From contig JAUVYD010000007.1 in assembly GCA_030603265.1 (NCBI GenBank), forward strand, positions 1 to 18,262: 18,262 nucleotides of DNA, written 5' to 3'. The translations under genes were made by a program, and so were the position numbers. The notes below the pieces were generated by a model. The model saw only the letters and a list, made by a program, of their open reading frames with translations, was not told the DNA's origin and searched no databases. This document shows, piece after piece, positions 14,822 through 18,262 of the stretch (positions within the stretch are counted from its first letter, which is position 1; each line of letters starts with the position of its first letter). The stretch is from Dehalococcoidia bacterium. Lineage in GTDB: Bacteria > Chloroflexota > Dehalococcoidia > GIF9 > AB-539-J10.

Positions 14822-15649
14822 ATGCCTGAGCTGCCTGAGGTCGAGACGATACGCCGCGCGCTGGAACCCCTCGTCTTGGACGAGAGCTTCATCGCGATAC
14901 GGCTGGTCGACCCAGCCATCTCACGAGGGGACAGGGAGCGTCTGCAGACGGGGCCAATCGGCAGACGCATCACCGGCGTACTGCGGCGAGGCAAGCATCT
15001 CGTCTTCGCGCTTGAGGGAGGGAAGGGCCTCGCGGTTCACCTCCGCATGACGGGCTCGCTGTTGCTGCGAGAACCTGACGCAGGTTCGCGGGTCCGCGCA
15101 GTGCTGGTTCTCTCGAATGGCGTGCACCTGTATTTCAACGACGTGAGACGCCTCGGCACGCTTGAATTCCTGGATGACGTCGAGGCCCTCTTCGGCCGAC
15201 TCGGTCCCGAGCCGCTAAGCGACGAGTTCACCGTCGACCTGCTGCATGCTCAACTCTCACGACACCGCATCCCTGTGAAGGCAGCGCTGCTCGACCAGCA
15301 AATCGTCGCGGGTGTGGGCAACATGTACGCAGACGAGGCGCTCTTCCTTGCGCGCATCCACCCCATGACTCCGGCAAGGAACCTCGACATCTCCCCGGTC
15401 ACGTCACTCTGGAAAGCTCTGCGGCAGGTGCTGACCGATGCCATCGCCAGCAAGGGGGCGAGCGTCAGCACATACGCACTGCCGAACGGAGAGCATGGCA
15501 CAGCGCACTTCGGCTTCAACGTGGCCCACAAGAAGGGAGAGCCGTGCCCGAGCTGTGGAACAACGCTCCAGCGCATGATGGTTCGCAAGAGAGGTTCGTA
15601 CTACTGCCCGGCCTGCCAGCCGCCTTCGGGCGACAACACGGGCGGATGA
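14822..15649 (+). CDS. mutM: formamidopyrimidine-DNA glycosylase (Fpg/MutM)
   Basis: A 275-residue base-excision repair enzyme that removes 8-oxoguanine and formamidopyrimidines and nicks the abasic site. The start PELPEVET supplies the catalytic Pro2 and Glu3 (and Glu6). Lys58 (RRGKHL), HLRMTG (73-78) and the NDVRRLG segment (106-112) are conserved. The helix-two-turn-helix has GVGNMYADEALF (164-175). The C-terminal zinc finger uses Cys242, Cys245, Cys262 and Cys265. The region before the finger (GASVSTYALPNGEHGTAH) and RGSYYCPAC differ from the textbook GRSTxYC but keep the metal ligands. It is divergent from nfnAB and convergent with tRNA-Met. Confidence 0.96.
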   Translation: MPELPEVETIRRALEPLVLDESFIAIRLVDPAISRGDRERLQTGPIGRRITGVLRRGKHLVFALEGGKGLAVHLRMTGSLLLREPDAGSRVRAVLVLSNGVHLYFNDVRRLGTLEFLDDVEALFGRLGPEPLSDEFTVDLLHAQLSRHRIPVKAALLDQQIVAGVGNMYADEALFLARIHPMTPARNLDISPVTSLWKALRQVLTDAIASKGASVSTYALPNGEHGTAHFGFNVAHKKGEPCPSCGTTLQRMMVRKRGSYYCPACQPPSGDNTGG

Positions 15650-15662
15650 TGGAAAGATGGGG

Positions 15663-15737
15663 TGGTGGCAGCGATTGGATTTGAACCAATGACCAAGGGC
15701 TTATGAGTCCCCTGCTCTACCACTGAGCTACGCTGCC
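15663..15737 (-). tRNA. tRNA-Met (anticodon CAT), probably elongator
   Basis: The reverse strand folds as a 75-nt tRNA with encoded CCA. The acceptor stem GGCAGCG/CGCTGCC is perfect, including a 1-72 G-C pair that argues against an initiator. D stem GCTC/GAGC, T arm ATTGG-TTCAAAT-CCAAT. The anticodon loop CTCATAA gives CAT, with stem GGGGA/GCCCT containing an A31-G39 mismatch. A lysidine-modified tRNA-Ile cannot be excluded from sequence alone. It lies 13 nt past the mutM stop, on the opposite strand. Confidence 0.93.
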
Positions 15738-15751
15738 GTCGACGGTTTCAT

Positions 15752-15780
15752 AATTTACCACAGGCCCATTTTGCGGTCAA
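15752..15780 (-). promoter_or_regulatory. promoter of tRNA-Met
   Basis: On the reverse strand TTGACC (15775-15780) and TAAATT (15752-15757) are separated by exactly 17 bp. The -10 lies 14 bp before the mature tRNA 5' end, leaving room for a short leader. Confidence 0.6.
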
Positions 15781-15831
15781 AGCGCCCGACCTCTCCTGCA
15801 CGTCACATGCTCGCCCGCGCCCCCTACCCCG

Positions 15832-15961
15832 GTCCCCCCAACGGATGTCTCCGTACGAACTAGCCCCCGGCATTCAGTACCTACGTGCGATGTCCCCCGG
15901 GATGGTGCACTGCTACAAATTTGCCCAAGGGGAAGTGCGCCCATTGTAGCAACGGGGGGAC
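15832..15961 (+). promoter_or_regulatory. C-tract/G-tract leader of the sigma-factor gene
   Basis: The ribosome site GGGGGGA (15954-15960) sits 5 nt before the ATG. Upstream are GTCCCCCC (15832-15839) and GTCCCCC (15892-15898), complementary over 8 and 7 bases to GGGGGGAC (15954-15961). Between the two C-tracts, ACGGA-TGTC-TCCGT (15841-15854) forms a small hairpin. These could hide the ribosome site if all are transcribed. The transcription start is not identified. Confidence 0.35.
15904..15950 (+). repeat. two interleaved inverted repeats before the sigma gene
   Basis: GGTGCACT (15904-15911) can pair with AGTGCGCC (15934-15941) through eight pairs including one G-U. GCTACAA (15912-15918) is perfectly complementary to TTGTAGC (15944-15950). 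The arms are interleaved with 0- and 2-nt connections, so the two stems should be mutually exclusive. The second stem ends just before the Shine-Dalgarno. Confidence 0.4.
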
Positions 15962-15965
15962 TACT

Positions 15966-16544
15966 ATGATTCATCGAGAAACCGACACCGTCTTTCCGGA
16001 AAAACCGACCGACGCCTCGCAAGAGACGATCGAGGAACTCTACGAGGGCTACCGCGACAGGCTCCTCAAGTTCGTACTGCCACGTGTACACAGCGATAGG
16101 AGCACCGCCGAGGACATTGTGCAAGAGGCATTCGCCGCAGCCCTGATTTCCTTCGCACGGTTCCGCTCCGGGTCCAGTGCCTACACCTGGCTCTGCTCCA
16201 TCGCGCAGCACAAGATATCCGACCACTACAGGAAACTCCCTCCGACGCAGGGGCAGGACGCTGCGGCTGTCGAGCTATTGCCGGAAGAGAACTCACACGA
16301 CAACGGCAATACATCGCCGATCGAGCTATGGTTTGAGACCAAGGAGACAAGGGACACGGTTCAGCAGGCCCTCGGCACACTACCACCCCCGTACGGGGAC
16401 GTGTTGCGTTTCAAGTACTTCGACGGGCTCTCGGTGGTGGCTATCGGGAACGAGATGGGGCGCTCGCCGAAGGCGGTAGAGGGGTTGCTGGCTCGCGCTC
16501 GACGCTCGCTGTCGCACAGCCTGTCGGACGCGGTGCACGCGTAG
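15966..16544 (+). CDS. ECF-type sigma-70 family RNA polymerase sigma factor
   Basis: A 192-residue two-domain sigma factor. Sigma region 2 covers about 22-90, with AEDIVQEAF (48-56) and the DNA-melting/-10 recognition segment SAYTWLCSIAQHKISDHYRK (71-90). An acidic linker follows (about 95-125). Sigma region 4 (about 129-185) includes LPPPYGDVLRFKYFDGLS and the helix-turn-helix AIGNEMGRSPKAVEGLLARAR. Region 3 is absent, as in ECF factors. The ATG at 15966 has G6A as ribosome site 5 nt upstream; an upstream in-frame GTG at 15885 would add 27 Cys-rich residues without family similarity. No anti-sigma gene is adjacent. The next gene on the same strand, a putative surface protein 0.6 kb downstream, is a possible target, but no recognisable ECF promoter pair was found. 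Confidence 0.9.
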   Translation: MIHRETDTVFPEKPTDASQETIEELYEGYRDRLLKFVLPRVHSDRSTAEDIVQEAFAAALISFARFRSGSSAYTWLCSIAQHKISDHYRKLPPTQGQDAAAVELLPEENSHDNGNTSPIELWFETKETRDTVQQALGTLPPPYGDVLRFKYFDGLSVVAIGNEMGRSPKAVEGLLARARRSLSHSLSDAVHA

Positions 16545-17061
16545 CAGCGCCGAAGTCCCTGTTCCTTCAGGTTCCTGCTGCCACCCCTCTCGTCCTCCCT
16601 GTGCCTGCACACCGTGGCTGCGACAAGCACGCATCGCTGTGAGGCCGCTACCGCAGGGCGTCACGTCCGGACTGCTCTTCAACAGACTCCCACCGTAGTG
16701 TCGTTTCCGCAGCCGCCGGTTTCTTCCCCATGCAGTATCGGCACATTCCCACACGCTGAGGACTGACGGCCAGGTCCTTCCCAATCTCTGGTTCTCCCGC
16801 ACGCGGGGGTCGTTCTCGAAACCCACTGGGCGAACCAACTCCGACAGCCTGAGTTGCTCGCAAGTTGCAGTGCACCACGACGCCGGCCGGCCATGCGGGT
16901 GAATGGAGGGGTACTGGCCCTTCAGTACCAGGACCAATTTGAACTTCGAACGATAGTGTGCTAATTTCAGATGTACCCAATGAGCGGGAGCGACGCGAGT
17001 GTCCATGAGAGGCAGATGGGGTTGGCGGAGGCAAGCACTGCGACATCCGGGCTCCTGTGCG

Positions 17062-17071
17062 CCCCCCCCCC
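17062..17071. repeat. C10 homopolymer tract
   Basis: Ten consecutive C residues about 90 bp upstream of the secreted-protein start codon. Such tracts are prone to length change by slippage. It lies upstream of the expected promoter position and is not in any supported coding sequence. Confidence 0.8.
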
Positions 17072-17118
17072 AGAAAGTCCTGCTCCCGCGAGTGTTTTTC
17101 CCCACAACCACGACTAAT

Positions 17119-17126
17119 GGTATGAC
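17119..17126 (+). promoter_or_regulatory. weak extended -10 candidate for the secreted-protein gene
   Basis: TATGAC (17121-17126) matches the -10 consensus at four of six bases. TGG immediately precedes it, so T and G sit at the extended -10 positions. No -35 hexamer is convincing. The start would be near 17133, giving a leader of about 29 nt with the GAGGTGA ribosome site. An ECF-dependent promoter is an alternative that I could not identify. Confidence 0.25.
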
Positions 17127-17161
17127 GAAAGTATGCCCTCCTCCAGTCAAGAGGTGAGAAG

Positions 17162-18262
17162 ATGAGAGCGCGAAAGATTCTGTTGCGAATAACCAGTCTG
17201 GCAGTGCTGGCCCTGCTTGCCTTGCCCCTTATGCCGGTGGCGGCAGCAGTTGAGACTGCGACACTCACAGTGACGAAAGCGGTTGAGGGCGACTTGCCTT
17301 TAGACGATCCGTCAGACTGGGACATTACCATCAACGACGGTGTGAACAGTCCCATAACCATGACGCCGGTCGCCGGGACGGGCGTAGCCGTCTTCGAGAA
17401 CATACCCGCTGTAACGTATACCGTCACCGAAAACGGCCCCTCCGGATATGCAGCCGATTTCTCTGACTTCGGCACTGACAATTACGACAACTCCGCCACT
17501 GTGCCATACGGCACTATCGAGCTGGCCTCCCTCGACGATGCCAGCGTCACGATTACGAATACGTACGTCGGCCTTCAGACCATCAACATCCAGGTTGACG
17601 GCGCCAACAGCGCGCATGTCTTCATCACAAAAGGATTGAACAATCCATCAGGAACAAACTATGCGTTGAACTACGCGGTCGACCCTCCCGCACCAATCGA
17701 CGGCTCCGAGTTTCTTACGCCAACCGGCAGCACGATCCAGGTGCTAGATTACCAGTGCTACACCGTCTGGGTTGAACGCCCCAAGGGCGATGTCATGCCG
17801 CTCAAGATTGGACACGGCTGGGGAAATAAAGGAGACCTGTACGCGACCGGTTGTCTTGATGGAGGTTCGCAGATCCTGCACTACTCAGCACCAGGTGCCT
17901 TCGAGCTGACGGTCATCAAGGAAGTCGTCGGTAGTGACGCGCTTCCCGGAAGTTGGCAAATCCAGATTGAACTGTGGGTGGCTGACCCTGCCTCAGGCGA
18001 TTGGGTCACCGTCTACGACAAGGCGGCCGCTGCTACCCCGGGCGAGGTCTTCGGTCTATTGCCGGACGGCCTGTACAAGATCAGCGAAACTGGACCGAAC
18101 GGCTATACGACAACATTCGAGGTAACCGGATGGAACCTCAAGCTGGATCCAACGGACCCAGCCGATTCACGGGCCAGGCAGTTCATTGCCAAGAAGGACC
18201 AGTCCTCCACCATTACCATCACGAATACTCTTGCCGTCGAGTGTCCCACGGTAGAAGTAGCC
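17162..18262 (+). CDS. secreted CnaB/prealbumin-like repeat protein, 3' end beyond window
   Basis: An open frame of 367 codons with no stop before the window end. The ATG has GAGGTGA 4 nt upstream. Residues 1-29 are a signal peptide: RARK, a Leu/Ala-rich core, then PVAAA. Two prealbumin-like domains are visible. Domain 1 (about 34-136) opens with TLTVTK, has TENGPSGY (89-96) and closes with VTITNTY. Domain 2 (about 247-357) opens with ELTVIK, has SETGPNGY (308-315) and closes with ITITNTL. Each has Lys (39, 253), Glu (90, 309) and Asn (133, 355) in the order of CnaB domains that form intramolecular Lys-Asn isopeptide bonds. A different segment with several aromatic residues and two Cys (200, 231) lies between (about 138-244). 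No sorting signal is reached. A surface or adhesin-like role is inferred. Confidence 0.85.
   Translation, partial: MRARKILLRITSLAVLALLALPLMPVAAAVETATLTVTKAVEGDLPLDDPSDWDITINDGVNSPITMTPVAGTGVAVFENIPAVTYTVTENGPSGYAADFSDFGTDNYDNSATVPYGTIELASLDDASVTITNTYVGLQTINIQVDGANSAHVFITKGLNNPSGTNYALNYAVDPPAPIDGSEFLTPTGSTIQVLDYQCYTVWVERPKGDVMPLKIGHGWGNKGDLYATGCLDGGSQILHYSAPGAFELTVIKEVVGSDALPGSWQIQIELWVADPASGDWVTVYDKAAAATPGEVFGLLPDGLYKISETGPNGYTTTFEVTGWNLKLDPTDPADSRARQFIAKKDQSSTITITNTLAVECPTVEVA

Larger units (their letters stand above)
16545..17161 (+). other. 617-bp stretch with no supported gene
   Basis: Open frames on both strands here lack a ribosome site, run through the sigma gene or the following secreted-protein gene in antisense, and show no family motif. 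Visible elements are a C10 run at 17062-17071, a 9-bp direct repeat CGCGAGTGT at 16994-17002 and 17087-17095, and an 8-bp inverted repeat GCGGGAGC/GCTCCCGC at 16984-16991 and 17082-17089. The last 60 bp should hold the promoter of the secreted protein. Confidence 0.5.

Noticed and set aside
15904..15950. Interleaved repeats interpreted as an H-type pseudoknot
   Set aside because: With 0-nt and 2-nt connecting loops across 7-8 bp stems, simultaneous pairing is not sterically reasonable. Alternative hairpins or protein sites are more likely.
15885..15965. Upstream GTG extension of the sigma factor, adding 27 residues with three Cys
   Set aside because: The extension spans the structured leader and has no family similarity. 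The ATG at 15966 has a strong ribosome site and gives the normal ECF length.
16380..17150. Minus-strand open frame of 256 codons across the sigma gene and the gap after it
   Set aside because: It overlaps the sigma factor in antisense, and its composition is rich in Arg, Trp and Cys as in non-coding translations. No start signal or domain is visible.
16648..17481. Minus-strand open frame with a helix-turn-helix-like EIGKDLAVSPQRVG stretch
   Set aside because: The stretch superficially resembles a DNA-binding helix pair, but most of the frame is antisense to the secreted-protein gene or low-complexity, and no ribosome site or neighbouring domain supports it.
1..18262. CRISPR array, insertion sequence, integrase, toxin-antitoxin or phage genes
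   Set aside because: No regularly spaced repeats, transposase or integrase motifs, terminal inverted repeats or defence-gene motifs were seen on either strand.

Overview
The window is a GC-rich, densely packed bacterial chromosome segment, mostly housekeeping. The gene set and order (hspR-Clp ATPase, dnaJ, der-plsY-gpsA, argF, polA, NfnAB-type oxidoreductase, mutM) together with sequence-level quirks (degenerate Pol I proofreading domain, ClpC-type ATPase beside HspR, several SD-less starts sitting directly behind a -10 box) fit Chloroflexota, probably Dehalococcoidia or a relative. That assignment is inferred from remembered synteny and motif style and was not tested by a search.

Layout. 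1-143: left edge, nothing supported. 144-219 (-): tRNA-Ala(GGC). 262-825 (-): VTT/DedA-like membrane protein. 876-3803 (-): hspR-clpC heat-shock operon. 4018-4587 (-): CoA-type Nudix hydrolase. 4713-5768 (+): dnaJ, divergent from the Nudix gene. 5795-9688 (-): argF-der-plsY-gpsA, tightly spaced in that transcription order. 9727-12468 (+): polA, divergent from argF with face-to-face promoters. 12484-14728 (-): nfnA-nfnB pair, overlapping and translationally coupled. 14822-15649 (+): mutM. 15663-15737 (-): tRNA-Met(CAT). 15966-16544 (+): ECF-type sigma factor behind an unusual leader. 16545-17161: about 0.6 kb with no supported gene but a C10 tract. 17162 to the right edge (+): a secreted protein with repeated CnaB/prealbumin-like domains, open at the window end.

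How the parts relate. HspR, the Clp ATPase and DnaJ are protein quality control. PlsY and GpsA are consecutive glycerophospholipid enzymes. Der is a ribosome-assembly GTPase and ArgF makes citrulline for arginine. PolA and MutM are DNA repair. NfnAB links NADH, NADPH and ferredoxin pools. The right-hand 2.3 kb differs in character: a regulatory sigma factor followed by a putative cell-surface protein, with C/G-tract sequences upstream of both.

The most interesting signals are: (1) a secreted protein whose two CnaB-like domains each carry Lys, Glu and Asn in the order expected for self-formed isopeptide bonds; (2) a leader before the sigma gene that could form alternative hairpins and whose C-tracts are complementary to its G6 Shine-Dalgarno; (3) at least four genes whose start codon lies 6-8 nt after a -10 box, the signature of leaderless mRNAs; (4) an argF/polA divergent promoter in which each -10 occupies the other's -35 position around a perfect palindrome; (5) a 9-bp direct repeat 42 bp apart framing the hspR promoter. 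I see no CRISPR array, insertion sequence, prophage or clearly new defence system.
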